A stretch of DNA of 28,782 bases, from contig NW_027152202.1 of NCBI RefSeq assembly GCF_004359215.1, positions 48,623 to 77,404 on the forward strand, given 5' to 3'. Positions 1-9,147 of this stretch are shown here, piece by piece. Below the pieces are notes generated by a model, which was not told the DNA's origin, searched no databases, and worked only from the letters and a program-made list of their open reading frames with translations. Positions within the stretch are counted from its first letter, which is position 1, and every line of letters begins with the position of its first letter. This stretch comes from Bremia lactucae. Lineage: Eukaryota > Oomycota > Peronosporomycetes > Peronosporales > Peronosporaceae. Both the position numbers and the translations under genes were made by a program.

Positions 1-765
1 ACCGACTGGCCAGTTCCAGTCGATGTCAAGGGACTTAGAAAGTTCCTTGGTTTAGCGGCGTACTTGCACAAGTACTCTCGCAATTATGCAGAGATGACAG
101 TTCATCTCTCTCGTCTCTTGAAAAAAGACGAGAAATGGTTATGGAACGCTGATTGTCAGCGTTCGTTTGAAGGTATCAAGCAAAGCTTGATGCAATCGCC
201 CATCTTGGCGATTGCAGATCAAGACAGACCATTCCATGTGGTCTGTGACGCCAGCGATTTCGCAATCGGCTGTGCGTTAATGCAATACGATACAGACGGC
301 GCGGAGCGCGTCGTCTGTTACCAACCGCGTCAGCTGCAACCAGCTGAACGCAATTACCCAATGCATGAAAAGGAACTCCTTGCCATGAAATATGCATTGG
401 CTAAATTTAGGGTGTATTTCCTAGGAGATAGACCATTCATCGTATATACGGACCATGCGTCATTACGCACGACCGTAAATAGCCCACACCTCTCGCAAAG
501 AATGGTGAGGTGGCTATCCTTCTTCGCGGAGTATAACTTCTCCGTCGAATATAATCCAGGACGACTTCATGTCTTCGCTGATGCGTTATCACGCCGACCC
601 GATTTCGAGTCAGCAGTGCAGTTCAACAGTGAAAGTAATCTTACTGTTGCAACTCTCACTACGATTGTTCCGTCACAAACCTTAGTTGATGACATAAAGA
701 AAGCCTACAAAGAAGATAAGGACCTTCTGCGTTTTATTGATCTTTTGATGAATCCATCCGATTAA
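1..765 (+). pseudogene. pol: Element A pol: end of reverse transcriptase plus RNase H
   Basis: The frame is open from base 1. It begins in the RT connection (FLGLAAYLHKYSRN) and continues into a Ty3-type RNase H. Visible RNase H motifs are VVCDASDFAIGC (first Asp), KELLAMKY (Glu), VYTDHASLR (second Asp) and FADALSRRPD at the end. RNase H removes the RNA strand of the hybrid during reverse transcription. The frame ends at a TAA at 763-765. Elements B and C have a lysine codon at that position, so this is a point nonsense mutation and the same frame continues into the integrase. All visible catalytic residues remain. Confidence 0.9.
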
Positions 766-1566
766 TCATTTAAAGATCTATTGGCTTTATATCGATCGTC
801 ATCCGATCGATACACAACACGTATCGGCTTATTGTATTACACAGCCGTTACCGGCGACACCCCACGTGCCGTCGTCCCAACTCATAATGATTTGCGCTTG
901 TGCGTCATGTGTGAGTGTCACGATGCTCCAACAAGTGGACATCGTGGACGCGAGAAGACTTACCTCACAGTAAGTCGCGAATTTTATTGGCCTGCCAGTA
1001 TCAGTTCGTGCGCAAGTACATTCGTGCTTGCGAGGTATGTCAACGGGTGATGCCTAGCCCTTCATCTTGTGCACCCCTTCAACCTCTTCCACTTCCGGCA
1101 GAGAGTTGGCAGTCCGTGTCTATGGACTACGTCTTTGGATTTCCCAAAGCCGACCACAAAAACACTGGAATCCTTGGTTTTGTAGACAGATTAAGCAAGA
1201 TGGTACATCTTCCGCAGCACAAGATTCGATCACGCCCCAGGGCTGTGCCCGTGTCTTTATCGACACGGTATTCAATTCCATGATTTGCCCCGTGAACTTG
1301 TCTCGGATAGAGATCCACGGTTCACGGCGGAGTTCTGGCAACCCGTGTACCGATCTCTCGGAACACGGCTGACTATGTCAACATACGATCACCCAGAAAT
1401 AGATGGTCAATCAGAACGCGTAAATCGCGTCCTCGAAGAGATACTTCGAGGTTACGTCCAATCGTATCCGAGTTATAGCGAGTTTTCACCGATTGTCGAA
1501 TTCGCCATCAATAATTCGGTGCATGCGTCTACAACGCGTACCCACCCAATTAGAGGGATCCTCTAG
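766..1566 (+). pseudogene. pol: Element A integrase, frameshifted
   Basis: This continues the pol frame past the nonsense codon. The N-terminal zinc-binding part shows histidines in VVPTHNDL and SGHRGREKT and the CEVC pair, followed by the catalytic core. The core shows SMDYVFGFPKADHKNTGI (first Asp), LVSDRDPRFTAEFW (second Asp) and SERVNRVLEEILRGY (Glu). The frame shifts near 990 and again near 1215-1285, so the domain is spread over three segments in two frames. Integrase would insert the cDNA into the genome. Copies in B and C are similar but more damaged. Confidence 0.88.
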
Positions 1567-2064
1567 TTTAAGGGGGGTGGACTCGCACGAGCAAAACCAT
1601 TTCTGGCTCATACTCATCACGCGTCGAAATAAACAACAACGCGAATGATGTCGATGTCGAAGCTATCGACATCGAAGATGAGAAAACTCTCATTGCAGTG
1701 CGCACAAAGCGCATTGAGAAAGACCAAGCAAATGAGACAGCAGAGGACTTTCTGCTGGCTCGAGAATCAGTAATCCGTTTCGAACAGAATTCCATTGCTA
1801 ACGCAGTGGTCCGTCAGAAACGGAACGCAGACAAACATGGAAGAGCAAACGTCCCTTTTTTAAAATTAATAACCAAGTACTACTCTCTACGGTAAACTTA
1901 ACTAAGCGTGTGGTCACTAATGATAAAATATAGAAGTAAAGTACTACTCAAATTCATTGGGCCTTTCCGTGTACTGCATCGTAGAGCAATGCGTACACAA
2001 TAGAATTGCCACGTAGGATGCGAACGCATCCTTCGCTTAACGTTTGTCGGCTCCGCCCGTACCA
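1567..2064 (+). pseudogene. pol: Element A integrase C-terminal (GPY/F) region, decayed
   Basis: No long sense frame survives, but short pieces match element C's better copy: an acidic stretch around 1640-1690, a Lys/Arg segment around 1800-1850, and a GPF-type motif KFIGPFRVLHRR near 1945-1985. An RMRTHPS motif follows near 2020. This is the SH3-like C-terminus of chromovirus integrase. A run of six Gs at 1572-1577 lies at its start and differs in length between copies. Two stops and several shifts make this unreadable. Confidence 0.6.
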
Positions 2065-2170
2065 TCAGTACGCGGTTTCTTCCGAGGACGGATCTGACCA
2101 CCCTATTCAAAAATTCCTAAATTATTCTTATGGTCTCGAACCAAGTTCTCATACTGCATCTGGAAATTTT

Positions 2171-2204
2171 CATGTCGGGTCCGAAGATCTTCGGACCCGA
2201 CATG
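2171..2204. repeat. Perfect 34-bp palindrome without a loop
   Basis: Two 17-bp arms meet at AGATCT (2185-2190) with no spacer or mismatch. In B and C the corresponding stretch is longer and not palindromic: it holds an extra segment of about 35 bp ending in a sequence like the right arm. The left arm in A looks like an inverted copy of the right arm that replaced it, as expected from a fold-back or template switch. Confidence 0.9.
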
Positions 2205-2423
2205 AGCGTGATAATTCTGTTCGTACTTCAAGATGAAGTACGCACTCTTTGAACGGTCTTCCAACCGTTCAATATGATAAGCCTGCACCGTCCGCTCTAA
2301 CGAGAGCGCTCGTGATCAAGTCCTTCCACCAAACCATGGAGGCAGCGATCTAATTTGTCGATCTTCAACTCTAGATCCAACACATGGGTCGGATCTAATT
2401 TCCCTCCTCCGCCACAACAATTG

Positions 2424-2629
2424 GTGGATTCCCACGGTGGTCAACGATTCCGTGTGAACGTATCCAAAACCACCGTGATGTGAAGGGGCAGCGAACGAGT
2501 TATCTTGTTCGCTGGCGCGGTTATCCACCTTCTCATGACAGCTGTGAGCCTCTTTCCCAGCTGATTGTTGACGTTGAGGGCCTCGTCCGTCAGTATGACG
2601 AGACCCATCCGATGGATCAGAAGGTCTAA
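2424..2629 (+). pseudogene. pol: Element A chromodomain at the end of pol
   Basis: The sense strand reads VDSHGGQRF, then after a small frameshift NHRDVKGQRTSYLVRWRGYP and an SQLIVDVEGLV segment, ending at TAA 2627-2629. The pattern (VE.I..HR, YLVRWRGYP, SWEP, L) is a chromodomain, which in chromoviruses guides integration to particular chromatin. The SWEP tryptophan is Cys here (DSCEP). The segment overlaps an antisense reading frame that stays open across it. Confidence 0.85.
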
Positions 2630-3362
2630 CGGAAAGCACGCGCCGCTGGCGCTTGTAAATCGATTGCAAAACGTCAACTGCATCGCGCAACTCGATAGAG
2701 ATGCGAGCCCATCCCCAGGTTGAAGAAAGGGATTAGACATCCTCTTTTACTCGCTTCGTGTTGTCAACACAACACGGACAGGGATCACCTCACATGAGGC
2801 ATGAAAGTCCCGCCTTACGTGACTACCGATGCAAGGTATACCTTGCACCGGTTGGAGTTCGCTTCTCAAACAATTAACGCGAATCGCGTTAAATCTATGA
2901 AGCCAGGCTTCGCGTCCAGTGTCTTTGACATTCCTAGTGAACGCGCTCAAGGCTTGCATAAGCGCGATTATATGTCGCTTGTTGTTGCCACTTTTACTAT
3001 CGATGCTAAAGAAAAGAAACGAGATATAAATCTTCCTCAGCGCGAAAGTTCTTTGCGCTGGGATCAAGGCCATGTAGCTTTGTCGCAATAGATTAGGAAT
3101 ATTTATTTTGAGGAGTAGTCTCTCTAGACAAGCTAACAATTAGCTGTTCGGGCAGTAGCACGGCTTCTTTTTAGGGGCAAGACGAGACATTTTAGTGTCT
3201 ACGACCCCTGAGTGGTACCCACTGAAGCACGGGTACCACAAGAACTTTTATTACGATGGCTTGTGCGAGTGACGGCACGGCAGACGGTGCTGGCTATGAG
3301 GAATCATCCTCATCGTCGGAACCGAGCATGCTGTAGCGAATGCTACCAGCACATCTACTCGA

Positions 3363-3388
3363 ATGAGCCCCCTCATTCGGGGGCTCAT
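3363..3388. repeat. Hairpin, 10-bp perfect stem, 6-nt loop
   Basis: ATGAGCCCCC pairs with GGGGGCTCAT around loop TCATTC, inside the antisense frame. Two more perfect stems follow at 3514-3536 (8 bp) and 3551-3571 (9 bp). They belong to the dense hairpin pattern reported among the findings. Confidence 0.9.
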
Positions 3389-3820
3389 AGTCAGCCGCCC
3401 GACGATGATCAGGCGACTGTTCTGTTCTCCCCGAGTCGGCCATTTCGTCCAACTCGCATTCGTAGTCGACCTCCAAAGAGGGGTCGGATTCATGTGGTGT
3501 ATCACCACGTGCACCCGCAACATTTCGAGTTGCGGGAGAAGATGACACTACGGCAGACGGAACGTCTGCCGCAAGAGACAATAATGCGTCGCCCGCGGCT
3601 GCATGAACCGCAGCCGAAGGCGCCGCACTATTCGCATACCGCATGGACTTGTTAACCATGCGATTGAATTAAAAATGATGGTTCTGACGAATCAACATCG
3701 TTTTTCATAAAGTGGTTGACAGTCAGAGTGATTGTCGTTTAAGCGAGCGTATAGAAATCAAATCGCAATCTGCAGGTTTGTCACACGGAAAGGTCGTAGG
3801 AAAGTTAATTGTATCGCGAA

Positions 3821-5484
3821 TTATAGTATAATCGTAAAAATTAAAGCTAGTGCGGCAATTCCTGGTATAAAAGCAGCGAGTGCTTGAGCCGTCGAGAAAT
3901 CACTGCGCGTCTGGGCATCGCATGCATCACACAATAATGTAGCGCCAATACTAGCGTCAGCAAGAGCCACCTCATTGGCAGCACACACGGCGCAGGAGGT
4001 TCCTACGCAATTGTAGAGACACGTGCACTCGCCATTAAAGCAGCCAGCAGTGGATCCGGCGCCACAATCAACCTCGTCACACTCGGTGCCGGCGCAATAC
4101 TTTCCATCGGCGTCGTCTTCACACGCACACGTGCTGTTGCGCAAACACGCTCCCATGTCGTTGCACGCAGTCGTGTCGCCCACAGAGCAGATCTCGCACT
4201 GTGGTCCACTCCATCCCGCGTAACACACGCACTTGCCCCCTTCGCATCCGCCATTTCCAGCACACGTGCCCGAGCACTTGGCATAGACTGCCACAAAGGT
4301 ATCCACGTTTGTAGTAGGCAAAGGATCCAGAAGCGCAACACGCTCGTCAATAGGCGTGATCCAGTCGTCCTTCACAAACCCGCCCGTGTCAGCAGATTGG
4401 GGATTAAACGCCCAATAGAACGATCCAATGGACTTGTCCGTGAGGTACGTTGACAGCGCGTTTGCCCACTCTTTGTCCTTGTCTTTCATTCGAGCTCCCC
4501 AGGACCCTACGACCACGGCTTGACCCGTTTCTTTCGGTATAAATCCAAAGTATGCATCCCATATTTCCGGCAAATTCTCGGGAAAGCTCGAGTCGCTCCA
4601 CCACGGAGACTTGTAATCCACGCCAGGCGAAATCACGTGAGGGCTATACACCAATCGCTCCATATTACTGAGTTTGACTGGATACGTCTTTGCGCCCTGG
4701 AGCGACCCCCCGGCTTGTCCCCACGTCAGACTCACGCCCTTGACATTTGTCTGTACCCCTTGCACAAAAATCAAGAGCCGAGGACATTGCTTCAGTACCG
4801 CGTTCCCAATCTTGGCCGCCTGCAAATTCCAATCAGTCGCTTCAACTCCTTTGCCCCACGACGCTTTGCCCTTGGGTTCGTTCTTAATATCCATTGCAAA
4901 GACGTTCCAAGCACCTGGATCGTTGCAATATCGCGTCGCCAGTTTCTGTAACGCCGGTGAAATGTCGCTTGGGACGGCAATGTCTGGAAAATCTGGCTCG
5001 GATGCCGTGATGCGGTGACTGTCAAACATGATGAGGAGGTTGCGGTCACGGGCTTCGCGTACGATGAAATCCAGCACTTCGAGGTACGTCTGGCCCGCCA
5101 GAGACGGCGTTCCTGCCGTCTGTGTGCTCGCGACAATCGGGTCGTTCATTACCGAGTCCATGGCCAATGGCAGACGCAGCGCGTTAAAGCCATGCGTGAC
5201 AAATAGGTCCAATGCATCCCCGATGCTAGTGGCAGATGGCCACAACCCTTGGACTACGAGCTCAATACTTTCTACATTTAAGTGGCAAGAGTGAGTGCCA
5301 CGAATAGACTCGGCAACAAGGTCATTTGTGCAAACGCACCGGCGCCAAACCAATTGATGCCCTTGATCTGGAAGCTCTCGTTGTTGGCCGTGAGGTGGCC
5401 GTCAACGGATCGAAAGTCGATGAAGCTGCCGCGGGCTGTGGAAATGATCGCCACAAAGCTCACGAGGCGAGACAGGAGCGGCAT
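3821..5484 (-). CDS. Secreted GH5-family (cellulase-fold) protein with EGF-like repeats and hydrophobic C-terminus; nucleophile missing
   Basis: Two exons (5484-5340 and 5271-3821) give 531 residues. Residues 1-19 are a signal peptide (LLSRLVSFVAIIST). The GH5 barrel spans about 35-345: INWFG, HGFNALRLP, FDSHR, then DIKNEPKG with the acid/base Glu180, YSPHV, VVVGSWGARM, and SFYWAFNPQSADTGG. GH5 enzymes cut beta-glucans or related glycans with two glutamates. Here the second (normally GE[WF]GG) is Ser305, codon 4502-4504, so hydrolysis is doubtful. The usual Tyr after YSPH is Ile262. Residues from about 350 to 500 are Cys-rich EGF-like repeats (NGGCEGGKCVCYAGWSGPQC). The last ~20 residues are hydrophobic, suggesting a GPI signal or membrane anchor. 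The frame is otherwise intact, unlike everything around it. Exact GH5 subfamily and substrate are not known. Confidence 0.88.
5272..5339 (-). other. 68-nt spliceosomal intron in the GH5-like gene
   Basis: On the minus strand the intron starts GTGCGT and ends ATGTAG, with a possible branch site in CACTCAC. Removing it joins codon 48 (Ala) to a split Glu codon and restores the family wording INWFGA followed by a GLW segment. Both exons then stay in frame to the stop at 3821-3823. Without splicing the first exon runs into a stop at 5278-5280, and the signal peptide is lost from the long second frame. The small size fits oomycete introns. Confidence 0.85.
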
Positions 5485-5928
5485 GCTTATTGGGCACTGA
5501 GCGGCTACGAAATAAGAGAAAAAAAAAACCTCTCTTTTCTACCAGGGGTAGGACAGCGTTTAGGCGAAAATATGCACTTTGCCTGGTCTCCTCTGCCGCT
5601 ATTCCATGGAGGAAAACGTGATGAAGGTCGTTTCTTTGTTGGAAAACAACAGCACATTATAACCGAAAGCGCGCAACACAAGAGTTTGAAGTTAAAATTA
5701 TTAAAAATTTTGTCGATTTTGTTCTGTTGTGCCACAACGGCGAAGCTTAAAGAATCTTCTCACATGTCCCGTCTGACAAACAGATTTTTCTTACTCTTAA
5801 GAGGGCACAGAGAATTTTACCTTTCAGGCAACTTTTTTTTTGAATATTCTCCCTAGATCACACGGACACCATTCGGACGTTTTACGAATCAGTTCTTGAT
5901 TAGCCGTGCAGGAAGCGTTGCAACAAGG
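5485..5928. other. Upstream region of the GH5-like gene, no gene seen
   Basis: This 444-bp stretch holds the presumed promoter and 5' UTR of the GH5-like gene. A pyrimidine/purine run (5514-5536) lies about 30-50 bp upstream of the start codon, and AT-rich sequence lies further out. The frames that cross it are short and have no recognisable content. I could not identify a convincing oomycete initiator element. Confidence 0.5.
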
Positions 5929-6017
5929 TGTAACGGGCTAAAGTTGCCCTAACGTTATGCAAACCCAAAAGGTACACTTTGTATTTGAATGGGATGGGTC
6001 AATTGCCTAATACTTGA
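5929..6017 (+). repeat. Fragment of an E-type LTR
   Basis: It starts TGTAACGGGCTAAAGTTGCC and resembles 13918-14012, where the same start opens the presumed E LTR. It breaks off where the next LTR fragment begins at 6018. The match is imperfect but covers about 90 bp in the same orientation. Confidence 0.6.
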
Positions 6018-6361
6018 TGTATCGGGGTGTATCGTTACATGAAATTAATACTTAAAGTTTGCTAATTAATAAATTATCTAAAAGGTAGATACTATTTGGA
6101 GAATATTCCTGTACATAGTAATATTCGCAAAGATTTTTTATCCATTGGTAGATATAGGCCATTATATCTACTTGCTCCGCGGTCGGTCAGCGCAATACGC
6201 GCGCAAAGAGATATAGATGAAATTTTATTTCATGTTTTTGTATTAGTATTTAATTGAGTTAGTATTAAATAGATAGAAACAGAATAACCAAATTATATTA
6301 AATACAGTTTACTTTAAACCCTCTTTAACGCAAGCGTTTTAAATTGAGTCTTCCTCTGCAT
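6018..6361 (+). repeat. Truncated LTR of the A/B/C family, plus orientation
   Basis: It begins TGTATCGGGGTGTATCGTTA and follows the reverse complement of the LTRs at 13464, 14969 and 27521, down to the CTTCCTCTGCA motif. The last ~90 bp of a full LTR are missing. Its orientation is that of a plus-strand element such as A, opposite to B and C. Its right end joins directly to internal sequence at 6362. Confidence 0.8.
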
Positions 6362-6595
6362 GGACTAGGGGGAAAGACGAGACATTTTAGTGTCTACGAT
6401 CTCCTGAGTGGTACCCACTGAAGCAGGGGTACCACAAGAATATTTATAACGATGGCTTTCGCCATCGTCATCACCATGCACAGAAATACGTGCGAGTGAC
6501 GGGACGGCAGACGGTGCTGGCGATGAGGAATTATCCTCATCGTCGGAACTGAACATGCTGTAGCGAATACTACAAGCACGTCTACTCGAATGAGC
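6362..6595 (-). pseudogene. Displaced fragment of the family's antisense reading frame
   Basis: This matches 3178-3366 of A in the same orientation and the reverse complement of about 15790-15990 of C. On the minus strand it encodes the acidic part of the antisense protein (MFSSDDEDNSS, then GTPASVGTTQ). At about 6595 the orientation flips: from 6600 the sequence matches the following part of the same frame on the plus strand. The flip sits on a short shared ATGAG/GAGC, suggesting a microhomology joint. Confidence 0.7.
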
Positions 6596-7728
6596 TGAGA
6601 AGAAGTCGTGGCTTCTGCCCGAACAGCTAATTAATAGCTTGTCTGGAGAGACTACTTCCCAAAATAAATATCCCTATTTTATTGCGATAAAGCTACATGG
6701 CCTTGATCCCAGCGCGAAGGACTATCGCGCTGAGGAAGATTTTTATTTCGATGCTTTTCCTAAGCATCGATTGTAAATAGTGGCAACAACAAGCGAGATA
6801 AAATCGCGCTTATGCAAGCCTGGAGCGCGTTCATTCGCAATGTCAAAGACGCTGGACGCGAAGCCTGGCTTCATAGACTTAACGCGATTCGCGTTAAGTT
6901 TATCAAGCGAACTTCAAGCGGTGCAAGGTATAAATTTCATCGGTAGTCACGTGAGGCACGACTTTCATGCCTCACGTGGGGTGATCCCTGTCCGTGTTGT
7001 GTTATCGACACGAAGCGAGTAATTGAGGATGTCTATTCCCTTTCTTCGCCCTGGGGAAGGGCTCGCATCTCTATCGAGTTGCGCGATGCAATTGACGTTT
7101 TTCAATCGTTTTATAAGTGCCTGGGGCGCGTGCTTTCCGATAGACCTTGTGATCCATCGGACGGGTCTCGTCATACTGACGGATGAGGCCCTCAACGTCA
7201 ACAATCAGCTGGGAACGCGGCTCACAGCTGTCATGAGAATGTGGATAACCGCGTCAGCGAACAAGATAACTCGTTCGCTGCCCCTTCACATCACGGTGGT
7301 TTTGGTTACGTTCACACGGAAACGTTGACCACCGTAAGAATCCACCAATGGTTGTGGCGGAGGAGAGAAATTAGATCCGACCCATGTGTTGGATCTAGAG
7401 TCGAAGATTGATAGACTCGATTGCTTCCTCCATGATTTGAAGGAAGGCCTGGATCACGAGCGCTCTCGTTAGAGCAGACGGTGCAGGCTCATCATATTGA
7501 ACGGTTGGAAGACCTTTCAAAGAGTGCGTACTTCATGTTGAAGTACCAGCGGAATTATCACGCTCTTCGTGATGAGCTGTCGCCAGCTCATCGCTGTTTC
7601 GAGGATCTTTAAACTCGACATGAGAATCTCCAGATGCAGCATGAGAATCATGTTCGTGACCATAAGAACCTTTTAAGAATTCTTGAAAAGGGTGGTCAGA
7701 TCCGTCCTCGGAAGAAACCGCGTACTGA
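6596..7728 (+). pseudogene. Element B antisense reading frame (unknown, coiled-coil end)
   Basis: This is the B copy of the antisense frame, missing its N-terminus (displaced to 6362-6595). Frame 2 is nearly open from about 6839 to 7400: GREAWLHRLNAIRVKF, then ELRDAIDVFQSFYK, then ETLTTVRIHQWLWRRREI, with only two stops (6933-6935 and 7184-7186). After a frameshift the helical end follows (KIDRLDCFLHDLKEGLDHER, then HIERLEDLSKSAYFMLKY and HENLQMQHENHVRDHKN). The shared stop is at about 7726-7728. Much of it lies opposite the chromodomain and its linker. Function unknown. Confidence 0.5.
7141..7356 (-). pseudogene. pol: Element B chromodomain
   Basis: The minus strand carries a decayed copy of the chromodomain seen in A and C, including the NHRDVKGQ-type segment and the DVEGL..QYDE end, whose final stop codon is lost. 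Small indels break the frame. It was assigned by direct alignment to 2424-2629 of A. Confidence 0.7.
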
Positions 7729-7739
7729 TGGTACGGGCG

Positions 7740-9147
7740 GAGCCGACCAACGTAAAGCGTAGGATGCGTTCACATCCTACGTGGCAATGCTATTGTGTAT
7801 GCATATCCTTTGCGATGCAGTACACGGAAAGGCCAATGAACTTGGGTAGTAGTTTACTGCTATTCACATTAGTGACTACACGCTTAATTAAGTTTACCGT
7901 AGAGAGTAGTACTAGGTCATTAATTTTAAATAGAAGAACGTTTGCTCTTCCATGTTTGTCTGCGTTCCGTTTCTGACGGTCCACTGCGTAAGCAATGGAA
8001 TCCTGTACGAAACGGATAACTGATTCTCGAGCCAGCAGAAAGTCCTCTGCTGACTAATTTGTTTTGGCTTTTTCAGTGCGATTTGTGCGCACTGCCATGA
8101 GAGTTTTCTCATCTTCGATGTCGATTGCTTCGACATCGACATCATTCGCGTCGTTGTTAACCTCGACGAGTAATGAGCATGAGCCAGAAATGGTTTTGCT
8201 CGTGCGAGTCCCCCCCACGCTTAAAATAGAGGATCCTTCTTATTGAATGGGTACGCGTTGTAGACGCATGCAACGAATTATTGATGGCGAATTCGACTAT
8301 CGGTAAAATTTCGCTCCAATTCGGATACGATTGGACATAACCTCGAAGGTATATCTTCGAGGACGCGGTTTACGCGTTCCGTCTGACCATCTGTCTCTGG
8401 ATGATCAGAAGTTGACATAAACAGCCGTGTTCCGAGAGATCGGAACACGAACTGCCAAACCTCCGCGGTGGGCCGTGGATCTCTATCCGAGACCAGTTCA
8501 CGGGGTTAATCATGATGTTTCAATACCGTGTCGATAAGGACACAGGCACAACCCGGAGCCGTAATCGACTCTGGTCCTGCTGCAAGATGTACCATCTTCA
8601 TGAATCTGTCTACAAAAACAAAAATTTCACTGTTTTTGTGATCGTTCCGAAGACGAAGTACATAGATACGGACAGCCAACACGCTACCGGAAGTGGTAGA
8701 TGTTGAAGTATTGCACGGGATGAAGGGCTAGGCTTGACCCGTTGACATACCTCGCAAGCAGAAATGTACTTGCGCTCGGACTGATATTGGCGGGGCCAGT
8801 AAAAGTCGCGACTTACTGTGAGATAGTCTTCTCACGTCCACGATGTCCACTTGTTGGAGCATCGTGACATGCGCAAGCACAAATCATTGTGAGTTGGGAC
8901 GACGACACGTGGGGTGTCGCCGGTAACGGTTGTGTAATACAATAAGCCGTTACGTGTTGTGTATCGATCGGATGACGATCAATATAAAGCCGGTAGATCT
9001 TCAAAAGATTTATCGGATGGATTCACCAGATGATCCATTAAACGATGATGGCCCTTCTCTTCTGTGTAGGCTTTCTTTATGTCATCAACTAAGGTTGATG
9101 ACGGAACACTTGAAGTGAGTGTTGCAACAGTGGGATATCTTCCACTG
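7740..9147 (-). pseudogene. pol: Element B integrase and GPY/F tail, decayed
   Basis: Minus-strand fragments match the A and C integrases: a zinc-binding segment with CHDAPTSGHRGREKT (about 8815-8880), an ACEVCQRVKPSP segment near 8740, and a core that is badly shifted. Further on come INNSLHASTTRTH near 8250-8290, a run of seven Cs at 8210-8216, and the tail with DRQKRNADKHGRANVLLF (7984-7912). Catalytic residues cannot all be placed because of frameshifts. Confidence 0.75.

Larger units (their letters stand above)
2065..3659 (-). pseudogene. Element A antisense reading frame (unknown, coiled-coil end)
   Basis: I do not recognise the product. On the strand opposite to pol, a reading frame begins with MVNKSMRYANSA at 3659, 84 bp from the element's end. 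It shows in order: a Ser/Ala-rich then acidic N-terminus (about 3659-3294, ending DDEDDSS); a middle part with KDTGREAWLHRFNAIRV (about 3139-2747); a part antisense to the chromodomain (2690-2316); and a charged helical end with KSAYFILKYEQNYH (2288-2103). The equivalent stop is TGA at 2065-2067. It is broken by a 2-bp insertion near 2885, other shifts and a local deletion at 2171-2204. Copies B and C share the same start, order and stop. Confidence 0.55.
1..3743 (+). mobile_element. Element A: Ty3/Gypsy chromovirus, truncated at both ends
   Basis: This is the 3' half of a Gypsy element. In order it holds the end of reverse transcriptase, RNase H, integrase, a GPY/F-type integrase tail, a chromodomain, and a 1.1-kb 3' region with an antisense reading frame. 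The left end is cut by the window. On the right, homology to element C stops at 3743, at the base just before the purine tract that precedes C's 3' LTR, so A has no 3' LTR here. The pol genes carry a nonsense codon and several frameshifts, so the copy is dead. The GH5-like gene on the other strand ends 77 bp beyond its right edge. Confidence 0.9.

Noticed and set aside
1555..1567. GGGATCCTCTAG resembles a cloning-vector polylinker
   Set aside because: The same place in B and C carries closely related sequence (GAGGATCC near 8228 and 17600), so it belongs to the element and is not contamination.
3821..5353. Taking the 510-codon frame as the whole GH5-like gene
   Set aside because: Its first ~25 codons are intron and out-of-frame sequence; splicing at 5339/5272 gives a signal peptide and family-like wording.
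5326..5856. 176-codon plus-strand frame across the GH5 upstream region
   Set aside because: It lies antisense to exon 1, crosses the intron and promoter, and has no recognisable motif.
6018..6361. Treating this LTR as the 3' LTR of B
   Set aside because: Its orientation is opposite to B's 5' LTR and it lies on the wrong side of the adjoining internal fragment.
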